This document shows positions 1 through 13,108 of a DNA stretch of 64,000 nt, one piece after another. The notes under the pieces were generated by a model, which worked only from the letters and a program-made list of their open reading frames with translations, made no database searches and had not been told where the DNA came from. Source of the stretch: Neckera pumila (taxonomy: Eukaryota; Streptophyta; Bryopsida; Hypnales; Neckeraceae); NCBI GenBank assembly GCA_963969595.1, contig OZ018415.1, forward strand, positions 744,001 to 808,000, read 5' to 3'. Both the position numbers and the translations under genes were made by a program. Position 1 is the first letter of the stretch. Each line of letters starts with the position of its first letter.

Positions 1-544
1 TGGCTATGGGTCTAAAGCACTTCTTGCCTCCCAAAATTCACAATAATTTTAGTTCAAGCAATAAAATTACCAAAATTTTTGCAGTCCTTGTCATTTCTAT
101 TGATGTACCTCTGAAAAATATTTGTTTTGCCTTCACTACTCCATATCATGTTGAAATTCCTTATTTGGTCGGTTATGGGTGGCTCTACCTTATATACCCG
201 TCAAAAAGATAGAAATAAATTTGTTCGGCCAATGTACCGGTTTGACTGAGGATGCTCTTGGCACATCTGGACCGGCCCTCAATTAACTTACCCTTATACC
301 ACGTCACTATTAGGTCTAGGTGGCAAATCCGTTTGGCACAGCATGGGTCCGCACCAATGAGAGAATTCCTCGTTCCCGCGCTCTGGCCTTCCAATCTTTC
401 ACTGTGCTCCGGCTTTGCTAAGCTTATTGCATTTGTGCTTCTGGCTTCGCGCAAGTCCCTCTACCTTACCTTGCGAACGGATTTGCGGCCGAGACTTTGA
501 GCAAGCTCGCATTGCTGGAGTTGTGACAGCAGCGGCAGGGAGTG
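1..544. other. Upstream flank of CTF18, no gene seen
   Basis: I see no convincing coding region here; short open frames lack recognisable motifs. The last 150 bases are more GC-rich and probably hold the CTF18 promoter and 5' untranslated leader. No clear TATA box at a convincing distance was found. Confidence 0.5.
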
Positions 545-3500
545 ATGGAGGAAGCCGATTTGGACGAGCTGGAATGGATGGCCTGCCAGCAGCTACCGCC
601 GGAGGAAGAAGAAGATGATTATCTCGAGGAGGAACCTCCTGCTGGTATTGTTTTTTCGTTCTATGACCTAAATATTCGCTTCAATTTTTACTGTTTTCAG
701 TTTCTGTGGTGTTGTTATTCGTGATTGGGATTGGAGACATGAGAATGCGTTTGTGGCGTCTCTGTTGCGTGTTTGGATGTTATGTTACCGTACCTAATTG
801 CAACACTTGAAGCGCTCAGCATTCTAGGAATGGATGGATTTTTAAATATTCTAGTTAACAAATCAAAGAGTATTCCAGTGCACCAGAGAATGCATCATTT
901 GGACAACGTATGCAAAAGTTATCAGTGTTTAATGGTTTATTCATGGATTATCTAAAAGTTACACAAGTTCTGATGTTTAGGTGATGTACATCCTCGTAAT
1001 CAATGTTCTCATTAGGAAGGATTTGTCGCATTGAGGTAGGTGTCGCAATTAGGTTTGGTTACTTTAAGCCAAGCGACTGTTCTGTTTGTGAATGGAATGC
1101 TGGAAACTTGGACTTGAATTGAGAGGAGAACCGATCATTTCGTATGGATGGAGCGTTTAAATAGTGACTGACCGTTTCTGTGCATCTACGTCGGACTTGC
1201 TGTTTAGAATGTATGGCACAAGTCGACCGCATTACACAGTCAGGCGCAGTTGGTTCTTTGTTTGAGATGAGGTTATTCTTAGCATCAGGAACCCTGGTTA
1301 CTCTTACAACGATTTTTAAAATATGAGATGTGGGCTTTTCGTTTGGATCTTACAGAAGTCGATGTTGACAGCTCTCGGAAGCGGCTTTGGAGCAATGAAA
1401 ATTCAGCTGTCGTGGAGTCATCTGAAATTGCAGGTACAATGACTGCCTATGAAACTTGTTATTAGCTTAATGAAATATATAAACCTTACCTTTTATCGTA
1501 TCTGGTCTCAAAATTCCCGTGTATGCACGTTCTCGATGTCCTCAACTGTTGTAGTTCATCGGAACAACATGGTTTTCTTAGGAGCTTTGTACCATGTGAT
1601 CATGTCTAACTTCTCGTGTAAATTAAAGCAGAAAAGTACTGTTTGATCCGTCAAAGTTTCATGGAAATTGCCATAGTATGTTAAAGCAAGCAATCTGAAT
1701 GTCTAGAATCAGGAGCTGCTAAAAAGCTTCGCGGACAACAGTTGGATCCACCGGTGAGTGCGCGAAAGAGATTAGTACTGTCCATACCTGGAATGGGTTT
1801 GGATGTTTCGTCAGAGAAGCCAGGTTCCCCTCCAACTGTAGTCTCGGAGGATAGACAAAGGCAGTCAGTTACATCTGTCTCAAAGGACAAGCCGAAGTCA
1901 CCACCACCGCCACCACCTACAGTGGAGGAAGCCTATCCAATGTCCCCTCCTAGAGATCAAGAGGGAGAATCTATGGCTGAACCCCTTACAGCTATAAGCA
2001 AATTTCCCTATCGACTTGCAGCAGATATAGATGGTGATTATATTCCAGTAACCGGTGTTAATGGCGATCGAGTATATGCCGCAAGAGCAGGGCCGCTTAA
2101 AACTAGTTGCAATGCAAGTACCGGCAATGTTCGTAGTAAAGGTACACTGCTCTTTGCACTATCTCCTACTCGTATGCTCTGTAAATCGTAATCGGGAGAG
2201 AACAAACACGCCGAATTCGAGTATACACATTTTGGAGCTTAAGTGATACCACTTATCTCAGGAAACTGTGTTATCTATTTGATGGTCAGTGGGCTCGCAT
2301 CTTTCGCTCGAATTCGAATATTTCAGCTTTTCTCTTTGTAGTTCAGCAATAGCTAGAGCCAACCTTACGGACACATTTATTCAACTTCTTCAGGTCCTGT
2401 TTGAATGCCCGATTCACTTCTACAGTTATTGATCTTATGATGCTCTGCGGCGCAGGTCTGCTGGGAGAGCCAATTGCGAGTATGATCGAAAGGCTAGAGC
2501 GGGAAACGTTTGAGCAGGTTTCAGCTAATTAACTTCTCTGGAAATTGAATGAGATTCTTTGACATGTAATCAAATTGCTACTGTCTGTTTCCTTCCTTCG
2601 AGTGCTGATTGCAATGAACTGAACTTTGTGGCATCCCAAACCCTACCGTATGAGCATATTGTCTCAACTTAAAGTATCATGGGCTACTAAGAGACATTTG
2701 GGCGTAGGTTATTGCAGAAAGTGACAAAAAGACTCGAGCAGAAGGTGTTATGGAGGAGACAGAAACTGTTACAGAGCATGAGGACCTTTGGGTTGATAAG
2801 TATGCACCCCGTTCATTCACAGAACTTCTCAGTGATGAACAAACCAACAGAGAGGTATAGATTTATGCGGACTTTTAGCAAGGGGGACATGTTCAGTTTT
2901 GCGACAATGTTGTCACTTATTCTCGTGCAGTGGAGAAGTATTGCTCAATCAAGTTTCCATGACTCGACGATGAACAGGTTCTCAGGTGGTTGAAGCATTG
3001 GGATCAGTGTGTTTTTGGAGGCAAGAAGCGTTCCACTTCTGAGGAGGTTTTGACATCTTTGCGGCGCCAAGTGACTCAAACCCATGGAAAGGGTTACAGA
3101 GGAGCGAGGGAATCATATAATAAATACACGAATAGGAACATGCCGTTTCGTAGTGATAATCTGAACAATGACTCTGCTAGAAAAGTGAAAATGGAGCCGT
3201 CCACCCTAGATCGACCTGATGAAAAGGTATCTCTTAGAACTCATCGAGGATTGCTCTACATCCTTTATGTGCTGTGAACTTATTGTGCATGCTAGGAGGT
3301 TTCTGTATTGTCCATTGAATCTGAGAGAAACTGTGAGTATGCAGGTTTTGCTGCTGTGTGGACCACCAGGTCTGGGTAAGACAACACTGGCACATGTTGC
3401 TGCAAGACATTGTGGATATCGAGTTGTGGAGGTAAATATATATGAATAACTCTTACAGCTGCTGGTTTGAGGTAATAGGTGGATAGTGAACAGCTTGCAA

Positions 3501-6500
3501 TGCCTTTTCTTCAATAATTTGCGTCTATTGCAAGGTACATTTGTTTATCTACTACGTATAATTGACCAACAATAATCTGGACGCTCAATCATGAGACTTA
3601 GGGAAGAGTTTCTGAATTTTGTTGTTCGATTTAACTTCTTCCAAGTATTATCGACCTTGCTCTCAAATACCTTCGGCTGTGGTATGTCAAATCGCTACCA
3701 CCTAGATAGAGTTCAGTATCATGTTGTCTCGAAAATATGTTGGAGTATTATCAGCGAGTTCAAATTTCTCCCCAACAATGATCATTTTACTGTCTCAGAT
3801 TAACGCAAGTGATGACCGAGTTGCAACGACACTTCAAGCAAAGATACTGGATGCCATACAGATGCAGTCAGTCGTGGGTGATAACCGTCCAAATTGCTTG
3901 GTGAGTAAATGATCCTGGGACAGGGACTCTCTTAGGAAACATAAGTGGTCCTCGTGTGAGGGTTAGTGGTAACTTGTACGTGTGTTTCAGTTTCCTCGAC
4001 TCTTCGAAAGTGTTTAGTATCCACATCAATTCACTGTTTGATCTATTGTCAGCTTTCTGCTTGATTTCACTTCCTTCAAACATTGAAGTCAGAAATCAAG
4101 TCAGAAATGTTATGACGGTACGTCTAGGTATTTTGGGTTCTGCCACGTTGCGAAGAAAGACATATTTGAACGTAGAAAGTGATTTCTGTCCCATTACACT
4201 TTGCATTGACCTTAGTTTTCACAGATGAAGTATTTTTTCTTCACTCACCTTTGCTTGATACTTTGCAAGGGCAGGTTATTGATGAGATTGATGGAGCACT
4301 AAGTGGTGCGGAGGGGAAAGGAGCGGTTGACGCTCTTCTAGAAATTGTAAGGATTTATCTTTGAACCTTTTGTGCAATTCACGGTTCTTCTGAGGAAATA
4401 CTCTTGACATTGCTGCTTTATGAAACTGGTCTTGAGCAGAGGGAACAGAAAATAAGAGTATACTTAGGTGTGACTGCCTTGGCTTGATGATAAACTATTC
4501 TGGTTTATGTTTGCTGTTAGTAAAAGCCTTTGGAGAAGTTAAGAGATGCGCGTTTTATCAGATCACATGTTCTGGTGTGGAATTTCTTTTTGTTACGTTT
4601 CTCGGGTTATACTACTTTAAAATCTTTTCTTCTTGAACTTTGAGCACTCCAGTAGAGCTCTTTGTTTTTCAAGGGGCTTGCTGATTCTGTCTTCACTACC
4701 CTGTGGCGGTTGAGTACGTTAAATACTTATGGGTATTGCTTGAAGTACATTGACTTGATATTTACCTTCTTTAAACGTAATCTCAGATTATAGGATAGCG
4801 TTACGTAACAGTTTCCTTAACCCTTTAAGGACTCAGTGGTTGATTTTTGGGGGGTGGGCGGTGCGTTTTGTGGTTGAAACAAAACGATGCATGTCAAAGA
4901 TCCAACCGTACCGATGGATGCGGGATGAATGGTTTACTTTGTGACGGTGAATTTTGTGGCAAACTACGGCGCAATCCGGTTTATTATGATGCATCTCTGT
5001 TTTAAATGTTGCATTTTCAGCCAGAAAAACTGTCACTAATTTCAACCCTGAGTCTAAATAGAGACTCAGATCGGCCCGATTTTTGTTCCTATGGATGGAG
5101 TTGGGAAGTCCCCACATCCGTCCCCTTTGGTCCGTCTTCCAATTCATAACTAATTTGACCTTAGAAGTGTAAATGTGGCAATTTGGACCCAAAACTGGTC
5201 GAGCGGTCCTTAAAGGGTTAAGTAGCATGAGTGATATCGTTAAGTACATCCTTTCTTAGCTCTTGGCTGAAGCAGTTCCGTTAGTATGGATTAAATTGGT
5301 ACGAAGGAATGTAGTCACTGCAACTATCGACAGAGTGGCATAGTGCTAACGAACAATGCACACAGACACAGATCCTTCCTGACAGCACTCGAAAAAATAT
5401 GATGTCAGATCAATGCAGAGAAGAAACTCCCCCAAGGCCAAGAGAATGATGGAGAGGAGGGTTTTATCAGAAAGAACTCTAGAAAGAAAGGAGGTCCAGC
5501 AGTGCGTCGGTTATCAAGACCAGTAAGTTGGCCCTTATCAATTCTACTCAATTGTTGATGTTTTTGTCTAGGCTAGCAAGTACTGGTCATGGTTGTAGTG
5601 AGACCTTAGATTCTACAGAATTAGTGTGATGCAATTCAGGCTTCGAGAACCAACAATACGTGTGGCTCTTCCTTCAGGTGATATGTATCTGCAATGACCT
5701 CTATGCCCCTGCCTTGAGAAGTCTTCGACAAGTGGCCAGGTATGAATGAGTACAGGCTCAGGAATACGATTTGGTACACTTGATATTGCAAGTGTAAGAG
5801 CTGATTGAGTGTGTATGTAGGATGATTTTGTGAATCAACTTGTAAACGTCAATTCGAGTGCAGCCATTGTGCTATTTCTCTCTATATTAAAGTTAGTTGT
5901 TTCGAAGCTCATTGCTTCGGTCAAAGCAAAATTACAGTGCTTTTAGATGCTGTTGCTCATACTCTGGCCTTTGAAACTGCAGAGTGCATGTCTTTTTGCA
6001 ACCAAGTGTGAGCCGAGTGGTATCCAGGTTTGGATATGTACCCATCAATTTGCTTCGTTCCTTGAATCAGTTTCGGTGATTTTGACCTTACTAATGTGTC
6101 TCAACATGCCCGTTTTCGTGTAAGTGTTCATCTGGTCGTTCACCGAGAGTTCGATATACCAGTGCTTTACATGTCATTTTAAACTTCTAGCTACTGATAG
6201 TGCTCATTCTACCAGACTCAAATATATATGTGGAAAGGAGAGGTACATAACAAATGCGCGTGCCCTCTCTGCCCTCGCTTCTCATACAGGTGATCTACTG
6301 CCTTGCTCTAGATTTGCCAAAGTAGGTTTCTTCACTCGTTTGATTAGTCGGAAGAGGGTCACAACACTATGACTTTGCATGCGAGTAGAACTTTGCATGA
6401 GATTGTCTTCGGTATCTACTTGCAGTTGTATCCAATTTGAGGAGGACTTTAGGGTTCTGACACCTACATGTATGAAAATCCATATATATATTTAGACGTG

Positions 6501-9500
6501 ATTGAACATTTTTTGCTCTGGTTCTTTGCTGATCAGTCTTAGGGTGTTCTGGATATAATTTGATTGTGTAAACATTTTGAAGGAACGACAATACTGTGGT
6601 TCTTTTCATGAATATTTTATTTTGAATATGATGTGCATCGCAATTAGGTGTAGACCTGGTCTGTTTTATAATTCAAGCTGTACTGACTGCCTTTCACTCC
6701 AGATTGTTGAACCTGAACTTCATGTTTTATTACTCGTTGTAGAATAAACATTATAAATGACCGGCCAGTGTACATCTCAAAAGCTCAGAGGTTCTTACTG
6801 TTATCTGGGTTGCTTATGCAGAGTGCGATATTCGGTCATGCCTCAATACCTTGCAGTTTCTTAACCGGAAGAAGCAGAACTTGAAGACGGTAAACTTTGT
6901 CTCAAGTTCTGGAATACAATGTGCTATGATTAATTAATCAAAGAGTGAACGAAATTTATCTATTTGCTCAGTTGGAGAATGGAGAATGGAGGAATGAAGG
7001 TTTCTTGCCTAATGTGAACTTCTGCTGGGGTTCAGTTGGATGTGGGCTCTCAGGTCATTGGACGCAAAGACATGACGAGCAGCATATTTGACATCTGGGC
7101 GGAGGTGAGTGAGGTCTGTTGTGTTGTGTTTTCGTCTATGCAATACGTTACTGGCAATTGCTTAGGTCGCTTATTGTGCTGTCTTATTCCATGGCAGATC
7201 TTTCATAAGAGGAAAACCCGGCAAGGAACTATTATGCGTGGCATGGTAGAAATTCCGGAAAGCGGCAATCTAGACCACAAAGATTTCGTCCGTCGATATG
7301 GATTGTTTTCGAATCAGTAAGAAATCTCCATGTCTCGATCTTGGTACTGTTTTTTGTTTTTCTTTGTTTAGTTTTCGCTATCTCACAGGAAGCATATGAA
7401 AGACCGTTCTGACAAAGTGCTTAACATATTGTGACTTTGATTCCTGCAGCGGAGATTTTGAGCATATCATGAATGGAATTCATGAAAATATCCTACAAAT
7501 GCGTTATCTTGATGCTTCTCTACACAAAACTGTAAGTGCCTGAGAATCAATCTGCTGCCCCTGCATCCTTAATTGAAATTGAAGCAGCTAGACGTCTTTG
7601 GAATATACAGCAACTCGGGTATTCCGTGTGTAAGTAAATCAAATGGCGCGGGTGAACGCAGGTGGAGGCACTCGAATGGATGGGAGACTCAGAAATATTT
7701 AACCACCATATCACGTCGAAGCAGCAGTTCCATCTCTTAGGTATCGTCCATCCCTACAAGTATCTAGTCAGCTCATGTTCAGAAACTAGTATTGCATTGG
7801 AAAGTGAAAATGACAATTCAGTCTGATAAGCAGGTCGAATCTTGTCAATGTAATGGACTACCTATATAATTAAGTGTAAGGTTCGAACTCGAAATATTAA
7901 TGTTTTATTTAGCCTATAGTTGTGCCCGAAAAGTTGTTCGAATATACAGTAGAAAGCCTACTTTTTTGAAAGACAGCAGCCTTGAATTAAACACTGCTTT
8001 TCCCCATCTCTACATTTCGAATTTCATGTTTGTTTGCCTAGTCCATTGATTTCTCAAGCAAGCATATTGATTAAAAACCTTCCAGGAAATAAGTTGTTAG
8101 AACAGATTTGAAGGAATGGATTTTTCTATGTCTGCTTCTGTACGCTTGTAGAAGCCAGTAGCGTTGCTGTTTAATCGACAAGACGGAGTACAATTAATCA
8201 AGAGAATGCTTGTAACTAAGCGTTGCTTATTCTTGTTTCTTCCAAGGCTCCAATCGGACCATATTTATCTTTGTCCGCCTCAGCTGTTCCATTGTGTAAA
8301 CACCCCTTCTCACATTACCGTTCCCGCTGCTGCTCTATATTCACATGCCATGTCATGTTGCACTAATTTCAAAATGTCTTGGAAAGAACAGCATATCAGC
8401 CAATGACAATGATTGCAATTCGAGGACTTGTGTCTCAACAAGAGCGGCCGCAAGTGAACTGGCCAAAATCATACCAGAAGTGTAGAACTGAGAACGCTGT
8501 AAAGAAGGAGATGTTGTGTTCCTGGCTTGCAGCTATGACATCCTCAATTTCACGCACATTATCACCTTCTTGTCTTTCGCTTGACATAATCACTCCGCTG
8601 CTTTCAATCCTTACACCCCCAACCATGCGACCGGTAAAGTATCCTTCTTAAATAGATTTTGTTTGTGTTCAACCAATTCTAATTGCTCTGAGTTTCAATG
8701 TTCTATAAACCATTTGTCTGGGTTTAACTTATCGAGAGATATGGGTAACAATGTCTTGCCAGGTTGCTGCTCAATTGTTAACCGCAAAAGAGAAGGACGA
8801 AGTTACCGAGCTTGTGGATACTATGCTAGGGTTTGGAATTTCGTACAAACATCCAAAGCCAGGCCTGCTCAAAGCTGAGTACGGTATGGAAGGGCTGAGT
8901 GCCCTTGCATTGAACCCTCCTCTTGACTCTCTGGTCAAATATAAGGTGACTACAATAATCAATCACATTGTTGATCGTTTTTTATTCCTTTTGTCTCCTC
9001 CTAGATTACCTTTTCAAGTCAATGAATTTACGTGTTTCAAATCCTGTTATTATTTGATAGCCACTGGTGACTAGAGAAATTCAGGTCATTTTGAAATTTT
9101 TGGATTTTGATAATAAACCAGCATTCTTAGGCTCGAATACTATGTATTATTTAGGGTATATTTTATCATTTGGGTACTCAAAACTAAATCGATCAAGGTC
9201 AACAATAGTAGATTATTTGCGTCCTTTGCGTTGCATACATCCTTTGGCAGTTTGATCTCATGTATTTTAAGGCTCAAGTATCTGCATGTCAAGCTGGAAG
9301 AGATTCTTGGTCAATACTAACTACTCGCAAGTCTTTTCAGTTGCAGTAGATGTAATTTTTTTGGCATTCTGTATTGTTGGTCAGGATTACACAACAGACT
9401 ATCGCCAACTTTCTAGCACACTCTGCCAATTGCTGGCTCATGAGGTTCAATTCTCTCTGCACCTCTTTAGTTTTCCTATTTTAGATATTCACTCATAAGG

Positions 9501-10838
9501 CATACATCACTCCTTAGTTCACCTCCAACTAGTGGTTCTAAAGCTTTTAGAGTTTATTTCGTTTATTTAATGTCTTTAAGCGCTTTCTTTGGACTGCTGT
9601 TCTAACCAATGAAGTAATGGAAACGCTATTTTTGCAGGTTGACATTGAACGCATCCGTCGGGAAGGAGCTATCCGTGAAAGCAAAGTAGGAGATGTCAAT
9701 CCCAAAACAAAGGTGGGCCCCAAATTTCCACCATCCAGAAGTCTTCTAGTTCCCTGTTGGGACCTGACATAGGATTTGAGGGATTTGTTTGTGAAGAAAA
9801 TGACCATATCTCAAAGCTGCTGTTTTATACAGTACATTATCTGATCTTCACATCTTCTCATGTGATTATGCATCAGGCAGTCTCTTCGTCACATTGTCCA
9901 GAATTGTTGTGTTTCGATTTCTAAATGTGGGTTACACACCAATTTCCAGTTCGTTGTCGTCAAAGTAGAGATTGAGGTTATCATTGGCGCATGGAAGCGA
10001 GTTTTCTCAGTAAAGTTCAACGTTTCTGTTCTTGGTGCAGGCTGGTGAGGATGTATTTATGAAAAGAGATGAACAGTCGAATTCTCCCTTCAAAGTCTTG
10101 GATCGTCATTCAAAAGTTGAAACTGGGCTTGATTACAAGAAGTGCGATTCACTTTTACCGAAGGAGATCACAGTTGTGCAACAAGAGAAAACTCAACCTC
10201 ACCGACCTACAAATTTCTTTGACAGGTGAACAACGTACTACCAGAACTAACATTCGCACGTCAAGTGGAATTGCTTACTAAATCTAGACTATTAGTACAG
10301 ACTGTGTCGTCCGCATTGTTTATGCCGAACTTTGCAATTGGTCCTCATGGTGATTAGTTGCTGGGTTTTTTAACAAGATCTTCTAGAGGCTGACGAAAGA
10401 GATTATGTCAGAGAACCTCGATATGCACGTTTGAAGATGATGGCAGCTGGTATGGAGCCTGTGTTTTCTCTGGGTTGCATTCCGTGATTGGACTCAACGC
10501 CTAAACTTCCTAAGCTATCATTTAATGCTTCCCTCTCCTTTTCTGCAGGTTCAAGAAGTCGGCTCAGACTGGGGTTACTGCTGATGTAAAGGCCAAGGAG
10601 AGATTGGCTACCCTACAGCGTGACTCTCGCCCTATGCTGTATAAGTTTCACGAGGTAAGATAAATAATATCGTCGGCATCATCCATGGAGGATTCAAACA
10701 CCTTTCTAGATTTTATGCTGTATGTAAAATATGGAGATAGTTCAGTATTGGATATGGGTAATTAATGACGATCGTGCTATGTTACAGGGATTCACTAATG
10801 CTGTCAAGAGGCCAATGCTTGTCCGTGACTTCTTATGA
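545..10838 (+). CDS. CTF18: CTF18, large subunit of the alternative RFC clamp loader
   Basis: This gene encodes a Chromosome Transmission Fidelity 18 homologue. In the known family, CTF18 replaces RFC1 in a clamp loader with RFC2-5, CTF8 and DCC1, which loads PCNA in the nucleus and supports sister-chromatid cohesion. I reconstructed 25 exons from GT-AG sites with consistent phase: 545-644, 1356-1433, 1707-2141, 2456-2517, 2708-2854, 2978-3226, 3345-3431, 3799-3900, 4275-4346, 5409-5522, 5678-5739, 5983-6027, 6216-6289, 6822-6889, 7036-7104, 7198-7316, 7450-7531, 7662-7740, 8392-8633, 8763-8945, 9385-9444, 9638-9712, 10041-10225, 10549-10654, 10788-10838. They give 981 residues, close to the usual length. 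Visible motifs are an acidic N-terminus, VDKYAP near residue 270, Walker A GPPGLGKTT near 362, Walker B VIDEID near 421, sensor-1 ICND near 486, sensor-2 ECDIRSC, and the conserved C-terminal tail VRDFL. All key AAA+ residues are intact. Intron 9 carries a MITE. Start ATG 545 opens MEEADLDELEWM, as in relatives. The least certain junctions are around exons 12-13. Confidence 0.93.
4817..5221. mobile_element. TTAA-flanked MITE in CTF18 intron 9
   Basis: The 405-bp segment starts and ends with TTAA, and its termini are inverted copies of CCCTTTAAGGAC (near 4821-4832 and 5206-5217). TTAA target duplication plus CCC-type ends is the signature of piggyBac-like elements. It has no coding capacity and lies wholly inside an intron of at least 1 kb, so splicing is probably unaffected. 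It belongs with the other TTAA-CCCC elements of this window, although its interior is not obviously the same. Confidence 0.72.
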
Positions 10839-11170
10839 AATATATGTATCCGGTGTCACTTGATGCCCCTTAAGAAGAGGACCTGCTACTCAAATCGGTT
10901 GGATTTCCTCGAAGTGTGCTTCTTTTGTTCACTACAAATTGTCCGCCACCAGGAACATCATCTTCAGCGGTGATTTCGCATGGCTCGTATCATCGATTTT
11001 TTTCAATTTCATTTGTGTGTTGCACCAGCTATACATGTACATCTACTTGAAGTCCTGCTGGGCTTGTTATTGATGCATCTAAGTTAGTATGCTAGGATAA
11101 TGAACTTTCTGCTGCATGTTGAACTTAGCATAGGATATAAGAACGTAAGTTTTCAGATGTGCTGGATTGA

Positions 11171-11277
11171 GACAGCGCCATACATTGGTCGCTTGCCTTT
11201 GCCTAGAAGAATACCTTCCGTTGCTTGGAAAGTGTTAGTATTGATTATTAGGCAAGCAACCAATGTATGGCGCTGTC
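11171..11277 (+). ncRNA. Candidate hairpin precursor (miRNA-like or tiny inverted repeat)
   Basis: Arms 11171-11198 and 11250-11277 pair over 28 bases with one mismatch (C opposite A) around a 51-base loop, giving a 107-base fold-back. It lies about 330 bases after the CTF18 stop on the same strand, so it may sit in or near that gene's 3' end. Size, arm length and the single mismatch fit a plant miRNA precursor, but I do not recognise a known mature miRNA in either arm. It could equally be a short inverted-repeat transposon remnant. Confidence 0.35.
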
Positions 11278-11734
11278 ACAAATTTGGATTTCTGCATACA
11301 AAGAGCTAATCTTAATCTATTTCATGAACCTCTCGGTGCATTTTTTTAACCAATTTTAAATAAAGTCTATGAGACTTTGGTGCTTTTTTCTTCATCTCCT
11401 ATTTTTCACCATCATGTTGTTACTACCGTACTCGAATATGTAGTAAATAGGTTCGGCACTTTGGTGCTGAATATTTAATTAAAGTCCAAAATAATATTTG
11501 GCACTTTTGAATATTGTTTCTCAAAAAATTTGGCTTTAAATTTCAAAAAATTCTAAATATGCATTTCCACTTGAAATGTGAGCATGTCTAGATGTAAGGA
11601 CAAGATCTTTATACAAGTGAAGTGGTAGGAGGTAAAGCAACCTATATGGGATATATAACTTGAGGATTAGAAGGAACTCAATTGTTCCAAGTTAAGTCAA
11701 AAGTAGGAATATCATTGTTTATAGTAAAATTCTA

Positions 11735-12047
11735 GACCTTGTTTAGGCATAGTAGAATAATTGTTTATAAAAACTTTGAACTAAGAAAAGTCGGGAAATC
11801 AATGTAACTTTCATCTCCAAAAATTGATTGAGATTTTGAGCCTTTAATCAAAAGTTATGAACAAAATTCAGAGAAAGATTGTAAAGAATATTTTTCAAAC
11901 ATCCTCTCTAAATTTTGTTCATAACTTTTAATAAGAGGTTGAAAATCTTAAGCAGATTTTTTGAGATGAAATCTAGCTTTATTTCCCAACTTTTCTCAAT
12001 TCAAGGTTTTAAGAAAAATATTATTCTACTATGCCAAAATGAGGTCT
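11735..12047. mobile_element. Fold-back MITE, family A copy 1
   Basis: The two halves are inverted copies: AGGCATAGTAGAATAAT near 11745 returns as its complement near 12019-12035, and inner segments around CAAAAGTTATGAACAAAATT also pair. The arms are about 140 bases each. A second member with the same order of motifs is at 45196-45530. There is no coding capacity. Confidence 0.7.
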
Positions 12048-12422
12048 GAAGATCTACATTGAACACAATTCCCGCGTTTTGACAATGAACGGTTAAACTT
12101 TCATCTTCAAATTGCCCCTTATCTTTTGAAGATTCATGATGGACAATGTATTTCTTTATATAAACAACCTCTCTACCCTCCACTCTTACAAGTTGCCTAT
12201 GAAGTAATTTCTTCAAGTACTTATGAAATAAACTTCTTGATGGTACTTGGTCAAATAATAGATTGGTATATGCATTATACAAGATTTGAGGGCATTGGAG
12301 GGCCGTTTCAGGCCTGTTTTCAAATTTGGCCAGACTTTGTAATCGTTTGGTACAAGTTGTTAGAATTTTAAAATTAAAAAACAAAAAAATAAAAAAAATT
12401 TACCCCAAATATCATTTTAGGC

Positions 12423-12448
12423 AAATTTTTATTTTTATTTTTATTTTT
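12423..12448. repeat. Short (ATTTTT)n microsatellite
   Basis: About four tandem copies of ATTTTT in AT-rich DNA. Confidence 0.7.
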
Positions 12449-12825
12449 AAAAAATGACATGGCACCTTTTTGACCACATTAGCTAGCTGCTTTCTTGCGC
12501 TCTTGCAGTCTGGGAACGCAAGGAAACTTGCAGTCTTCCAAAGGCTTCAAATCTCTCGTAATGATTCAATGAATTCTCAATATTAGATTCTTTGGATTTT
12601 TGGTAAACCACCTTTATATTTGTTTGTAAATTTGGCTACTTGATCCTAAACTTAGCAAAAAAATTTGACCCTTTTGCTTTTAATTAATTTAAGTTGAACC
12701 TGCTATCTGGGTATAATATTCTAAAATAGGACTACATTACTTTAACAATCATCAATGGTTGTGTGCAATAACGCAAAGATCTAGTTCATACATATAAAAT
12801 TTTCTACAAAATTGTTAGACCTTTA

Positions 12826-13020
12826 ATCCTTAAAGGATGAACAGGTGACCCTGGAAATCATCCCTTTTCATTACCGTGTGAATCTTTAGCTTGAAAAATT
12901 GCAAAAGCACTCATTGGAAGTCAAACTGTTGTAGAAGACCACCCTTTTCCACAACAAAATTCTGAGGATGGATAGTTGAACTAGCTTTTGTCCTATACAA
13001 GAGATTCTTTGTCATTCATC
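12826..13020. repeat. Dispersed repeat, copy 1 of 3
   Basis: This stretch shares ordered blocks with 37350-37560 and, inverted, with 61735-61935. Shared pieces include GGAAATCATCCCTTTT, a CTCATTGGAA block, CTTTTGTCCTATA and TTTGTCATTCAT. The other two copies lie in the two inverted-repeat arms, so this copy shows that the sequence is a mobile or dispersed family. I do not recognise its class. Confidence 0.6.
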
Positions 13021-13108
13021 GGGTGCAAACGTTTGCCTCAATGTTTAAGAGTTAGGATGGGTACACCCAAAATTGCACCCCACCTAAATCCATCATCATC
13101 TCTTTGTA

